Assembly: GCA_020152595.1 (NCBI GenBank)
Contig: JAIGNY010002754.1
Coordinates: forward strand, 840,001 to 904,000
Reading direction: 5' to 3'
DNA length: 64,000 bases
From: Chiridota heheva
Taxonomy: Eukaryota > Echinodermata > Holothuroidea > Apodida > Chiridotidae
The notes beneath the pieces were generated by a model that was not told the origin of the DNA, searched no databases, and saw only the letters and a program-made list of their open reading frames with translations. The position numbers and the translations under genes are program-made. Shown here one piece after another: positions 44,801 to 47,144 of the stretch. Each line of letters starts with the position of its first letter. Within the stretch, counting starts at the first letter, position 1.

Positions 44801-45227
44801 GCACTAAGAATATATCAAATTTTGGCACTAACAATTTGTTCATTTCATCATTTCTTGACAGAAACCAGCGGAGATCCGCAGGTGGCGTACAAAACATGCA
44901 GTCCGTACAATTGGCGTGTCCATTCTTAGCAGTGCCCTTACAACCATCATTGCTGCCATCCCACTCTGTTTTACAGACATTCAACTTTTTTCAAAATTTG
45001 GTAAAATTGTTGCCATCAACACTTTTGTCTCCATATTTTATACTCTTACAGCCTGTACCGCATTTCTTGGTACATTTGCTCCGAGTCGATACCAGTGGAG
45101 CTGGAAGTGGCTGATTGTAAGTTCAGTGATCATCATTGTATTATTTATGTTATGCTTTGTAGCTCTGTATGTTCTGAGTCTGCATGGAATAGCTATTCCT
45201 GGCCCATCTGGTAATTCATTGTTTTAA
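2606..45227 (+). CDS. DISP3: Dispatched-like RND/sterol-sensing-domain transporter gene (DISP3-like), 5'-partial, 13 exons recognised
   Basis: Gene-level entry; coding exons are 2606-2877, 3138-3298, 9976-10103, 12275-12498, 17087-17266, 17774-18072, 33949-34173, 36531-36781, 39820-39952, 40777-40925, 41922-42201, 42641-42804 and 44862-45227. Dispatched proteins are multipass RND-family membrane proteins related to Patched; DISP1 exports lipid-modified Hedgehog, while vertebrate DISP3 is linked to sterol and neural biology. Visible here are SSD helices TM2-TM6 with the TM4 motif GIGVDD, an acidic cytosolic linker, TM7, a large Cys-containing extracellular loop, TM8-TM12 with GSSVDY in TM10, and a short hydrophobic C terminus. 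Against human DISP3 from memory, order and spacing agree throughout, including the GWEMGAVEA block and the C-terminal end. TM1 and the first loop lie upstream of the window. All junction phases agree except F to G. The family call is firm; assignment to DISP3 rather than another Dispatched paralogue is inference. Confidence 0.85.
3138..3298 (+). CDS. DISP3: DISP3-like exon B: end of TM4 (GVDD motif) and TM5
   Basis: The acceptor ends CTAATTTCAG; the donor is GTAAGG at 3299. The exon completes GIG and continues VDDVFVFINTFRQAEHIKD, then RAGVATFFTSVTTAGAFGAN in TM5. The aspartate pair in TM4 corresponds to RND ion-coupling residues that Dispatched proteins use for cation-driven transport, and both are intact. 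The exon starts in phase 1 and ends in phase 0. It is among the most conserved parts of the family and argues that the gene is functional rather than decayed. Confidence 0.93.
3299..3667. other. Intron, no feature recognised
   Basis: AT-rich unique sequence after the exon B donor, with only short imperfect ATCCATT repeats near 3440-3475. Confidence 0.4.
3668..3875. repeat. Tandem repeat, about 50-bp unit, 4 copies
   Basis: G-rich units contain GTGGTGGTGGGAGACC and GGTAGGCAGTGGGATGGCAA. Open frames on both strands here are by-products of the repeat. Confidence 0.9.
4025..4343. mobile_element. MITE with TA target duplication (Tc1/mariner-like), 319 bp
   Basis: The left end reads CCGTATTTGATGTAGTAAGC. 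The reverse complement of the right end reads CCATATTCGACGTAATAAAC, an imperfect inverted pair of about 20 bp. TA dinucleotides flank both sides (4023-4024 and 4344-4345). Internal GCGCCCA motifs recur near both ends. No coding potential, so a non-autonomous element. The superfamily is inferred only from the TA duplication. Confidence 0.65.
4482..6266. repeat. Minisatellite, 22-bp unit, about 80 copies (1.8 kb)
   Basis: Units are built on AACAGTGAAGTGGTTCACCA, with variants GTAAAG, CATTACC, ACAACAA and CAACAATG. Variants cluster in blocks (for example GTAAAG copies near 4550-4860), suggesting growth by duplication of several units at once. It ends sharply at a unique sequence beginning TTCCGACAAAATG. 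Confidence 0.97.
6267..7114. other. Intron, no feature recognised
   Basis: Unique AT-rich sequence. A minus-strand open frame of 89 codons (6715-6984) has no recognisable motif and AT-driven composition, so it is not called. Confidence 0.5.
7115..7200 (+). mobile_element. tRNA-like sequence, probably a SINE head
   Basis: An A-box-like TAGTGTAGTGGAT is followed 40 nt later by a B-box-like GGTTCGAGTCTC. The flanking arms do not pair into an acceptor stem, so a functional tRNA is unlikely. No other copy of the body is visible here. Confidence 0.35.
7740..7925. repeat. Degenerate short tandem repeats
   Basis: Repeats of about 23 bp share GCCAAAATGATGGCC and AATACATGCCAA, with much divergence. 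Confidence 0.6.
8334..8495. repeat. Tandem repeat, 54-bp unit, 3 copies
   Basis: Three near-identical units start GTAAATCAGCG and contain GGATTAAAAGGAGAT. The 54-bp length is a multiple of three, which explains the open frame across it. Confidence 0.9.
8496..9344. other. Intron, no feature recognised
   Basis: Unique sequence with GGGCGGG-rich text near 8520-8590 and AT-rich text after it; no splice-flanked exon or array. Confidence 0.4.
9345..9745 (+). mobile_element. tRNA-derived SINE, family B, about 400 bp
   Basis: The tRNA-like head has AACTCAGTTGGCTGAGC (a D-arm hairpin with the A box) and B box GGTTCGAGTCC. The body includes GAGGGGACGTAAAGCCGTCG and CGGTCCCGATGG, a core of the kind seen in several invertebrate SINEs. 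It ends in an A-rich stretch (AAAAACAAAAATTACAAA). A functional tRNA is excluded because the acceptor and T arms do not pair. Confidence 0.65.
9976..10103 (+). CDS. DISP3: DISP3-like exon C: TM6, end of the sterol-sensing domain
   Basis: The acceptor ends ATCTTATAG; the donor is GTAAGT at 10104. Starting in phase 0 it reads IKAIHEFGLFMMLIVSYCWM, then VVIIMPAALHLWHKYIHCEM. The EFGLFM entry into TM6 and the proline at the membrane exit are family hallmarks. It ends in phase 2 and joins exon D cleanly. The intron before it (3299-9975) holds three arrays, a MITE and SINE sequences. Confidence 0.92.
10262..11950. repeat. Minisatellite, 22-23-bp unit, about 75 copies (1.7 kb)
   Basis: Units are built on GTGCTGGCTTCGTTACTGAG with AGAGT spacers of varying length (GAGAGT, GAGAGAGT, GAGAGTATG). 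It is more degenerate than the neighbouring arrays, with CATTACTGAGCGTATCAC variants clustered at 11200-11280 and 11520-11900. Confidence 0.95.
12275..12498 (+). CDS. DISP3: DISP3-like exon D: cytosolic acidic linker after TM6
   Basis: The acceptor ends TTTTTAATCCAG; the donor is GTAATC at 12499. The first base completes Met from exon C. The reading then runs FKSCKKKDNGLTVMTSALWN, followed by a serine/aspartate run SSSSDDDDSSLSS and acidic DIEDVEPCNS. This is the intracellular linker between TM6 and TM7, with a basic patch at the membrane face followed by acidic, low-complexity text. The low complexity is typical for this loop and poorly conserved, so the call rests on phase (2 in, 1 out), splice sites and position. 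Confidence 0.8.
12705..12905 (+). repeat. Minisatellite block, about 29-bp unit, forward orientation
   Basis: About seven copies containing ATAATACCAGTGTATAGCCC. It is separated from the larger block at 13165 by about 260 bp of unique sequence. Confidence 0.9.
12906..13164. other. Unique spacer between two blocks of the same minisatellite
   Basis: About 260 bp of non-repetitive sequence splits the array, ending where the unit resumes with ATCAACATAATACCAG. It may be a later insertion, but I see no target duplication or inverted ends. Confidence 0.4.
13165..13432 (+). repeat. Minisatellite, about 29-bp unit, forward arm of an inverted array
   Basis: Nine or so copies in forward orientation (ATAATACCAGTGTATAGCCC). 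The last copy runs into CCCCTATCAATTGATAGAGG, the turning point where orientation flips. Confidence 0.93.
13433..13815 (-). repeat. Same minisatellite, inverted arm
   Basis: About 13 copies in reverse orientation (GGGCTATACACTGGTATTAT). With the forward arm this forms a head-to-head palindrome of roughly 650 bp with almost no spacer. Confidence 0.93.
13815..15155 (+). mobile_element. LINE (non-LTR) fragment: reverse transcriptase C-terminal half and 3' tail
   Basis: Translated in pieces this gives a KAFDC block, YGCSQSALNGFNSYLSNREQ, PQGSILGPLLFTIF, and the polymerase box MYADDTTL (YADD), then LALNVSKTKCMLL. Beyond a stop at 14234 more RT-connection sequence continues in shifted frames (GVMIDTNLLFHEHVSSVLKT). 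It ends in GTATAAATAAATAAAAA followed by GTCC/GTCT repeats, as in CR1/Jockey-type tails. It is 5'-truncated against the minisatellite at 13815 and carries stops and frameshifts, so it is dead. The clade is not resolved. Confidence 0.85.
13982..14236 (+). pseudogene. Reverse transcriptase remnant with YADD box
   Basis: The longest intact stretch of the LINE fragment, 84 codons ending at a stop. It contains the fingers/palm entry PQGSILGPLLF, the catalytic MYADDTTL and the thumb-side KTKCMLL. The endonuclease and N-terminal RT motifs are absent, so it cannot be an active polymerase. Confidence 0.85.
15430..15810. repeat. Minisatellite, about 29-bp unit, about 13 copies
   Basis: Units contain ATGCCTGACCACCGAACTGA followed by GCTAATATC, with several insertions (for example TTTTTTGT at about 15654). 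It lies next to SINE copy 3. Confidence 0.92.
15815..15998 (-). mobile_element. tRNA-derived SINE, copy 3 (family A), truncated by a minisatellite
   Basis: Shares with copy 1 GATGCCAGTCCATTG, GAGGTTAACTC, GCTGGTACTCATTTTACAGC and TGAGTGGACCGAGGC. It stops at the point corresponding to about 1006-1027 of copy 1, where the 21-bp array begins; the tRNA head is missing. Confidence 0.75.
15999..17045. repeat. Minisatellite, 21-bp unit, about 49 copies, seeded from a SINE
   Basis: Units contain GCAGCACTCACTATGGGAG. The first units (GTAGCACTCGCTATGGGAG) differ from the later ones, giving a polarity along the array. The unit corresponds to positions 1007-1027 of SINE copy 1, 17 of 21 bases identical by eye, in the same orientation. 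It ends 41 bp before exon E. Being 21 bp, it keeps frames open on both strands. Confidence 0.95.
17087..17266 (+). CDS. DISP3: DISP3-like exon E: linker to TM7
   Basis: The acceptor ends TTTCTCATTGCAG; the donor is GTAGGT at 17267. With the base from exon D it reads DFIHLFKDDEPILKSGSVLI, then through FTHPNTHSQ to YKCVATPIVKWRWLVI. The DD-P-L block resembles the acidic stretch before TM7 in human DISP3 as I recall it, and KWRWLVI is the entry to TM7. Phases are 1 in and 1 out. The frame is open upstream through the adjacent minisatellite, but the strong acceptor and the phase from exon D fix the exon start. Confidence 0.88.
17267..17773. other. Intron between exons E and F
   Basis: About 500 bp of AT-rich unique sequence, one of the few introns here without a tandem array. 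Nothing else recognised. Confidence 0.5.
17774..18072 (+). CDS. DISP3: DISP3-like exon F: TM7 and start of the second extracellular loop
   Basis: The acceptor ends CTTGATTACAG; the donor is GTAAGT at 18073. TM7 reads GGYIIMLIVTAALVAHI. It is followed by ITPASRPPALFREDTNLQQL, then LLDLAYNFSEHDISCKTCSG, a signature shared with DISP3: the ASR-P-LFR-DTN block, a sequon (NFS) and a CxxC pair. A Pro/Thr/Lys-rich tail (residues like TERPASKPPSTKRP) looks like a flexible, possibly O-glycosylated stalk. It ends in phase 0, whereas the next confident exon (G) needs phase 1. The -1 base at the donor is A where G is usual (CCA before GTAAGT). Confidence 0.92.
18073..18880. other. Intron with a short CCGT-type microsatellite
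   Basis: Unique AT-rich sequence with imperfect (CCGT)n at 18305-18350. No exon found. Confidence 0.4.
18890..19770. repeat. Minisatellite, 17-bp unit, about 32 tight copies plus degenerate flank
   Basis: The unit is CATGTGAGACAGGGTGG, near-perfect between 18950 and 19450, then degraded to 19770 (CATGTGGGACAGG, GATGGCATGG variants). A 17-bp unit shifts frame by two each copy, so all three frames are open over long stretches. Confidence 0.95.
20031..20194 (+). CDS. Candidate missing exon of the DISP3-like gene (extracellular loop 2), phase-discordant
   Basis: The acceptor is excellent (TTGTTTCTATTTCCTTTGTAG). In one frame the sequence is open for about 57 codons, starting SLTAAHIIPEDSSMSFNQIQ and ending near IVIFNRWKN before a TGA. 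The pattern loosely resembles the loop-2 segment that follows the stalk in human DISP3. It needs an incoming phase of 1, but exon F ends in phase 0, so as written the two cannot be joined. Donor choice is open: GTATGT at 20070, GTGGAA at 20185 or GTTAAC at 20195. It may be a real exon with one base lost here or at the exon F donor, or a decoy. Confidence 0.35.
20212..20310. repeat. Short tandem repeat, about 19-bp unit, 5 copies
   Basis: Copies of GTGTTCATTTTACCCACAG with CTCACAG and CTCAAAG variants. A similar small repeat (GTAAAGTTGTAGATGAC) lies at 20470-20520. Confidence 0.85.
20887..21066. mobile_element. MITE, 180 bp, TIR CAGGGGTGG, 5-bp target duplication
   Basis: The left end is CAGGGGTGGTGGAGC; the reverse complement of the right end is CAGGAGTGGCGGAGC (13 of 15 identical). 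TGGTT directly flanks both ends (20882-20886 and 21067-21071). No coding capacity. Confidence 0.6.
21559..21680 (+). pseudogene. THAP-like zinc finger remnant
   Basis: One frame reads HCVVGGCSSKNSQTKS, the first Cys pair of a THAP finger. After a frameshift another reads QWQRARKRDESGRVLCT, then a stop and HEQF, matching the W-x2-A-x-KR helix and the C-x2-H end. A frameshift and a stop mean it is not functional. Confidence 0.5.
21868..21940 (-). mobile_element. tRNA-like sequence (minus strand)
   Basis: The reverse complement shows GTGGTCCAGCCGGTTACGGC and a B-box-like AGTTCGAATCTC. The acceptor stem does not form. Probably a tRNA-related SINE remnant inside the larger transposon. Confidence 0.35.
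22975..23400. repeat. Diverged direct repeat pair, possibly LINE 3' ends (minus)
   Basis: GAATCAAAAGTTAAGTTTCT near 22979 recurs in diverged form as TAATCAAAAGTTTAATTTTC near 23322, each followed by CAGCA...ATAGATCA...ATGATGG. Between them AACAGGCCATAGGCCAGGGT recalls, in reverse complement, the CACCCTGG-plus-ATAAATA tail of the LINE at 15.1 kb. Confidence 0.4.
24030..24400 (+). pseudogene. LINE fragment, post-RT/RNase H region, frameshifted
   Basis: One frame reads ALRLCLGAYRTSPITSLHVE, then ANESPF, a characteristic block downstream of the polymerase domain in several LINE clades. After a frameshift near 24150, a second frame reads QNPVYNLIRYPKFSTLFD, the next expected block. Nested inside the TTAA transposon; non-functional. 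Confidence 0.65.
25290..25525 (-). mobile_element. tRNA-derived SINE, copy 2 (family A)
   Basis: Shares with copy 1 CTGGTTTCCATGGTGC, CTCCCCCTGGA, CATTGCAGGTTAACTC, CAGCTGAGTAAACTGGAG and TTGCTCAAGGACACAGC. The B box (reverse complement of GATTCGATCCCGGTACC) is kept, but the outer tRNA head beyond it is lost. Confidence 0.75.
25686..31424. repeat. Giant minisatellite, 50-bp unit, about 115 copies (5.7 kb)
   Basis: Units contain CACCATGACACCAAGTCAAT, GGGGTTTGGGTGATAATC and TTTAGGAAGCCC. Main variants: AAGCCCC or AAGTCCC, ATGACACC or ATAACACC, GGGGTTTGGG or GGGAATTGGG, CTTTAGG or CTTCAGG. Unit length is almost invariant for thousands of bases, with rare indels (CCC gain at 29255, single-base losses near 30803 and 31251). 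Variant order shows large internal duplications. Edges: unique GAATGGGGTTAGG on the left, TCAGTATCC on the right. Confidence 0.98.
31676..32030. repeat. Minisatellite, 26-bp unit, about 13 copies
   Basis: Units contain GGTTAGGGCTATGGCCCC and AATAGAAT, with small deletions. Confidence 0.93.
32031..32449. other. Intron, no feature recognised
   Basis: AT-rich unique sequence. An open frame at 32256-32507 has no splice support or known motif and runs into the G-rich tract. Confidence 0.4.
32450..32765 (+). repeat. G-rich tract with quadruplex potential
   Basis: About 310 bp of GGGGTTGGGGAGGGTGGGG-like sequence on the + strand, almost free of C. It starts with CAGTGGCGCCAGCAAGG, which resembles a MITE-type terminus, so the tract may be internal expansion of an element. 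Confidence 0.85.
32766..33215. other. GC-rich dispersed-repeat-like block and unique flank
   Basis: A local GC-rich island at 32870-32990 contains CCACCAGGGCTTTGCC and GGAACCCACCAAGGGCC, imperfect internal copies of a CACCA-GGGC-TT motif. Open frames on both strands have no recognisable domain. Confidence 0.35.
33216..33545. repeat. Minisatellite, 23-24-bp unit, about 14 copies
   Basis: Units contain CTGTTAAATCTGTCATTTTA and GGCCC, with GTGATTTTA and GGCTC variants. Confidence 0.93.
33615..33935. repeat. Tandem repeat, 68-bp unit, 4-5 copies, ending at the exon G acceptor
   Basis: Units contain CCTTGTTTATACTAATCATA, ACTGATCAAGATATCA and CACAGTTGATATCAATTAAT. The last partial unit ends about 14 bp before the AG of exon G, and its TACTAATCA lies roughly 38 nt upstream, a good branch-point position. 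Confidence 0.92.
33949..34173 (+). CDS. DISP3: DISP3-like exon G: follistatin/Kazal-type ten-cysteine module in extracellular loop 2
   Basis: The acceptor ends TTTTTTCATAG; the donor is GTACGC at 34174. Phases are 1 in and 1 out, so the exon is symmetric and insertable without breaking the frame. The reading has ten cysteines: CAEAKKNCKYGAIC, then CKRSTSGQPYCSC, then MQCDNVMDPVCDN, THVNDCWMRRSGC and KHKGVC. The first four fit a follistatin N-terminal subdomain (C-x6-C-x5-C-x9-C); the last six fit a Kazal domain with the DPVC and TYxNxC-like blocks, about 10 residues apart. Kazal modules bind proteases or TGF-beta-type ligands; a role here is unknown. I recall no such module in vertebrate DISP3. 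It could also belong to another gene, but the phase fits exon H exactly. Confidence 0.8.
34174..34394. other. Intron with GT microsatellite
   Basis: Short (GT)n at about 34213-34228 and an AC stretch near 34292. Nothing else seen before the LINE fragment. Confidence 0.4.
34395..34915 (-). pseudogene. LINE fragment (minus strand), RT C-terminal region, frameshifted
   Basis: On the minus strand pieces read MDNHVTQLSKTINYHIRNIG, then KIRRYIDVETCHYVVRSLI, then after a frameshift RLDYCNSLLNGI, and finally HHVWNSLPSHI with QFKTRLKTFLF. These are the successive conserved blocks at the C-terminal end of non-LTR reverse transcriptases. Multiple stops; dead. Confidence 0.75.
34920..35522. repeat. Minisatellite, 21-bp unit, about 28 copies
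   Basis: Units contain GGTACATGTCACCTGTTA with internal deletions. The related GTGACCTGTTAGATAGGG occurs at 34709 inside the adjacent LINE fragment, so the unit may derive from it. A 21-bp unit keeps frames open on both strands. Confidence 0.95.
35523..36530. other. Intron, mostly unique
   Basis: A duplicated motif (GATTGGTCACCAG at about 35593 and 35656) and a GT-rich stretch at 35707-35750. No exon or element recognised in the remaining AT-rich 800 bp. Confidence 0.45.
36531..36781 (+). CDS. DISP3: DISP3-like exon H: extracellular loop 2, VFVVFG block
   Basis: The acceptor is a strong pyrimidine run ending TTTTTTTTACAG; the donor is GTAAGA at 36782. With the G from exon G it reads EERHIYIPPSEKTGTVDENP, an acidic stretch, then NPCSKGTCGKAAAKP and TATVFVVFGVEGIDKTN. 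The PSEK, NPC...CGK and VFVVFG blocks occur in the same order in human DISP3 as I recall it. They begin the RND porter-like part of loop 2. Phases are 1 in and 0 out. The cysteine pair is probably a disulfide. Confidence 0.9.
36868..38562. repeat. Minisatellite, 16-bp unit, about 105 copies (1.7 kb)
   Basis: The unit is GACTGGTGGTCTGCCC or GACTGGTGGTCTGCCT, with GTCTGTCTGG, GGTCCG and GGTGCTCTG variants. A block of about 32 units is duplicated (511 bp offset, for example 37671 and 38182). Because 16 is not divisible by three, three units make one 48-bp cycle and open frames of up to 498 codons appear on both strands; none is a gene. Confidence 0.98.
38778..39703. repeat. Minisatellite, 21-bp unit, about 43 copies
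   Basis: Units contain CTTCTAGTAACTTACTCAAT with occasional two-base insertions (ACTCTCAATCC) that recur at about 39148, 39422, 39508 and 39615, hinting at block duplication. Confidence 0.96.
39820..39952 (+). CDS. DISP3: DISP3-like exon I: loop 2, cysteine-rich CTIC segment
   Basis: The acceptor ends CTTTTCTCAG; the donor is GTAAGT at 39953. It reads GRAIYDMTFDITRMETQAAL, then CTICKNLASREDLVKHGGAQ and CFPS. The C-x2-C-x-x-A...LV-x-x-GGAQC-x-PS pattern is a clear Dispatched loop-2 signature. Phases are 0 in and 1 out, matching exons H and J. Confidence 0.92.
40083..40345. repeat. Tandem repeat, about 37-bp unit, 7 copies
   Basis: Units contain CCAAATCCCGCCTACGAGGA and CCCCCTTGCAC. Variation is higher than in the large arrays. 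Confidence 0.9.
40346..40776. other. Intron, no feature recognised
   Basis: Unique sequence with a C-rich patch (CCCCTTCCCCCCTCCCTCCC) at about 40616-40635. Confidence 0.4.
40777..40925 (+). CDS. DISP3: DISP3-like exon J: loop 2, PEC...PNLL segment
   Basis: The acceptor ends TTTGTTTTGTTAG; the donor is GTGAGT at 40926. It reads RIEPYLDALALTLPECSQLP, then KPNLLNGQ, a basic stretch and KAIWFAMAFES. The PEC-x-x-LP-x-PNLL-x-GQ block and the terminal MAFES match human DISP3 as I recall it. Phases are 1 in and 0 out. Confidence 0.92.
40926..41140. other. Intron, no feature recognised
   Basis: AT-rich unique sequence after the exon J donor. Confidence 0.4.
41141..41505. mobile_element. Possible MITE with imperfect inverted ends
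   Basis: GCCATTTTGCTGGGAAAA on the left pairs with the right-hand sequence whose reverse complement is GCCATTTTGTGGGGAAAA. No clean target duplication was found, so the element borders are approximate. Confidence 0.3.
41922..42201 (+). CDS. DISP3: DISP3-like exon K: end of loop 2, TM8 and first part of TM9
   Basis: The acceptor ends GTCTTTCTATAG. It reads NIYEGQSSFSAYHDYVAWEA, then FQTCDYWEQIFMEIIGVTSA, TM8 (LGFSLLVCIVAVILFTAH) and IGILLIALGAILG. The FQTC-x-x-W-x-QIFMEI block is a strong DISP3 match. The end is notable: keeping GAIL requires a GC donor (AG before GCAAGT, intron starting 42202). A GT donor 12 bp upstream (42190, GTGCAA) is also in frame but would remove four residues from TM9. 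The recalled human TM9 has the longer length, so I prefer the GC donor. Phases are 0 in and 1 out. Confidence 0.9.
42202..42640. other. Intron with poly-C tract and MITE-like terminus
   Basis: A C17 homopolymer at about 42396-42412, followed by CAGTGGCGTAGCTGGGGCCC near 42446, a sequence typical of hAT-like or related MITE ends. The opposite end was not found. Confidence 0.4.
42641..42804 (+). CDS. DISP3: DISP3-like exon L: TM9 end and TM10 with the second RND motif
   Basis: The acceptor ends TTTGATTTCTGACAG; the donor is GTAAGT at 42805. It reads VILVVVSFFFLMGWEMGAVE, then AVSLSILVGSSVDYCIHLIE and GYLVAGKSTP. GSSVDY carries the TM10 aspartate that pairs functionally with the TM4 aspartates in RND transporters, and it is intact. 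WEMGAVEA and SILVGSSVDYC are nearly identical to DISP3 as I recall it. Phases are 1 in and 0 out. Confidence 0.95.
43066..43560. repeat. Minisatellite, 41-bp unit, about 12 copies
   Basis: Units contain GATTATACTGTATGTGCGGT and TATATGGGTAAGCAGGGG. Two haplotypes (ATGGTATATGGG and GTGCGGTTAAATGGG) partly alternate at the left end. Confidence 0.95.
43838..44838. repeat. Minisatellite, 24-bp unit, about 41 copies, ending 23 bp before exon M
   Basis: Units contain GTGTCGCATTCTGGCACTAA followed by CAAT, with AGAAT, CAGCTTG and AAAATG variants. A 24-bp unit is eight codons, so several frames stay open; these are not genes. Confidence 0.97.
44862..45227 (+). CDS. DISP3: DISP3-like exon M: terminal exon, TM11, TM12 and last hydrophobic helix
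   Basis: The acceptor ends TCATTTCTTGACAG; the stop TAA is at 45225-45227. It reads KPAEIRRWRTKHAVRTIGVS, TM11 (ILSSALTTIIAAIPLCF), KFGKIVAINTFVSIFYTL in TM12, FLGTFAPSRYQW, a final helix (WLIVSSVIIIVLFMLCF) and the C terminus HGIAIPGPSGNSLF. Human DISP3 as I recall it ends in a very similar IP-x-P-x-G motif, which argues that this is the true C terminus rather than a truncated end. It enters in phase 0 from exon L. Confidence 0.95.
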   Translation, partial: KPAEIRRWRTKHAVRTIGVSILSSALTTIIAAIPLCFTDIQLFSKFGKIVAINTFVSIFYTLTACTAFLGTFAPSRYQWSWKWLIVSSVIIIVLFMLCFVALYVLSLHGIAIPGPSGNSLF

Positions 45228-45284
45228 TAGACCCTTCAAATCTGAAGTGGCAAGTTGCAAAAACTAATTCAACTGAAACTCATG

Positions 45285-45868
45285 TGTACATAATGGACCA
45301 ATCGTATACTGGAGAAATCCAATCAACCAATTAAATATTGAGGATTCTTAGTACATAATGGATCAATCGTATACTGGAGAAATCCAATCAACGAATCAAA
45401 TATTGAGGATTCTTAGTACATAATGGACCAATCGTATACTGGAGAAATCCAATCAATCAATCAAATATTGAGGATTCTTAGTACATAATGGACCAATCGT
45501 ATACTGGAGAAATCCGATCAACCAATCAAATATTGAGGATTCTTAGTACATAATGGACCAATCGTATACTGGAGAAATCCGATCAACCAATCAAATATTG
45601 AGGATTCTTAGTACATAATGGATCAATCGTATACTGGAGAAATCCAATCAATCAATCAAATATTGAGGATTCTTAGTACATAATGGACCAATCGTATACT
45701 GGAGAAATCCGATCAACCAATCAAATATTGAGGATTCTTAGTACATAATGGATCAATCGTATACTGGAGAAATCCAATCAATCAATCAAATATTGAGGAT
45801 TCTTAGTACATAATGGATCAATCGTATACTGGAGAAATTCAATCAACCAATCAAATATTGAGGATTCG
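45285..45868. repeat. Tandem repeat, 65-bp unit, 9 copies, just after the DISP3-like stop
   Basis: Units contain GTACATAATGGACCAATCGT, ATACTGGAGAAATCC and AATATTGAGGATTCTTA. Two subtypes (AATCAATCAATCAAA and GATCAACCAATCAAA) alternate, suggesting a two-unit higher-order repeat. If the 3' UTR extends this far the array would be transcribed. Confidence 0.95.
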
Positions 45869-46041
45869 TAGCCATCTGCATGATTCACGCATGGTAGCGT
45901 GAGCTTTCAAACGATAATCATAAATACTCATGCACATTGTTGTGTACAGCAATTGTAGCTGATTGGTTGGGAAGCAAAGAGAAAATTCCCCCAGTGGTTG
46001 ATTGATTATGTTGGCTAAGATCAAATTGAAATGATTTGTGG

Positions 46042-46575
46042 TGTGGGTGCCAGGGGTAAAGGCAGGAGGTGGGTGCCAGGGGTAAAGGCAGGAGGGTGCC
46101 AGAGATAAAGGCAGGAGGTGGGTGCCATAGGTAAAGGCAGGAGGTGGGTGCCATAGGTAAAGGCAGGAGGCGGGTACCAGGGGTAAAGGCAGGAGGCTGG
46201 TGCCAGGGGTAAAGGCAGGAGGTGGGTGGCAGGGGTAAAGGCAGGAGGTGGGTGCCATGGGTAAAGGCAGGAGGCGGGTACCAGGGGTAAAGGCAGGAGG
46301 CTGGTGCCAGGGGTAAAGGCAGGAGGTGGGTGCCCAGGAGGCGGGTGCCAGGGGTAAAGGCAGGAGGCGGGTGCCAGAGATAAAGGCAGGAGGTGGGTGC
46401 CATAGGTAAAGGCAGGAGGCGGGTACCAGGGGTAAAGGCAGGAGGCTGGTGCCAGGGGTAAAGGCAGGAGGTGGGTGCCAGGGTAAAGGCAGAAGGTGGG
46501 TGCCAGGGGTAAAGGCAGGAGGTGGGTGCCAGGGGTAAAGGCTGGAGGTGGGTGCTAGGGTTAAAGGCAGGAGGG
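46042..46575. repeat. Minisatellite, 26-bp unit, about 20 copies
   Basis: Units contain GGTGGGTGCCAGGGGTAAAG and GCAGGA. Purine-rich + strand; open frames on the minus strand are repeat artefacts. Confidence 0.95.
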
Positions 46576-46803
46576 TTCTGTGTTGCTGTAAGTGAGAAGG
46601 GAAAGACAGGTCGAGAAAAGAATGATACATGAAGAGACTTTGTTTTCAAATTAGTATGTAATGTAGTGATGATACAAAACAGGGTAAGATTACACAAATG
46701 AATGTTAGTTATGTTTGACTGAAGAAATGTCTATTATTTGATCAAAATTGGTGCTTGGATGTAAAAAGTGTAGAATTCTAAGTTATTTTGAAAATTACTC
46801 AAC

Positions 46804-46809
46804 AATAAA
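46804..46809 (+). promoter_or_regulatory. AATAAA, possible polyadenylation signal
   Basis: The first clear AATAAA that I noticed downstream of the DISP3-like stop, about 1.58 kb after it. It is a common hexamer in AT-rich DNA and unsupported by transcript data, so the call is weak. Confidence 0.2.
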
Positions 46810-46904
46810 AGGGAAATTACGTCACCTTATGTTGAGGTCTAGCTGCCAAATTGAGTTTTCTTTCTTATACACATTTATTCAGTATTATTCCTTTTCTTCA
46901 GTAT

Positions 46905-47035
46905 TAGCTCTTTTAGCTCTATGTGCAATGTATCCCTTTAGCTCTATGTGCAATGTATCCCTTTAGCTCTATGTGCAATGTATCCCTTTAGCACTATGTG
47001 CAATGTATCCCTTTAGCACTATGTGCAATGTATTC
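46905..47035. repeat. Minisatellite, 25-bp unit, 5 copies
   Basis: Units contain TATGTGCAATGTATCCCTTT and AGCTC, with an AGCAC variant in the last copies. Confidence 0.92.
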
Positions 47036-47144
47036 TTTTTCATATGGTCTTATATGAAATGTAAGCTGATTGATAGTTTTCAGGTAGCTGAGTGGGTAAA
47101 GTTCTGGCTGTGCACCAATGTGTCTTACATGTCAGCGGGTTTAA

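Noticed and set aside
43793-44984. Open frames with SHSGTNN, CRILALT or VPECDTLL repeats
   Set aside because: 24-bp minisatellite artefact; the last one runs into exon M by chance.
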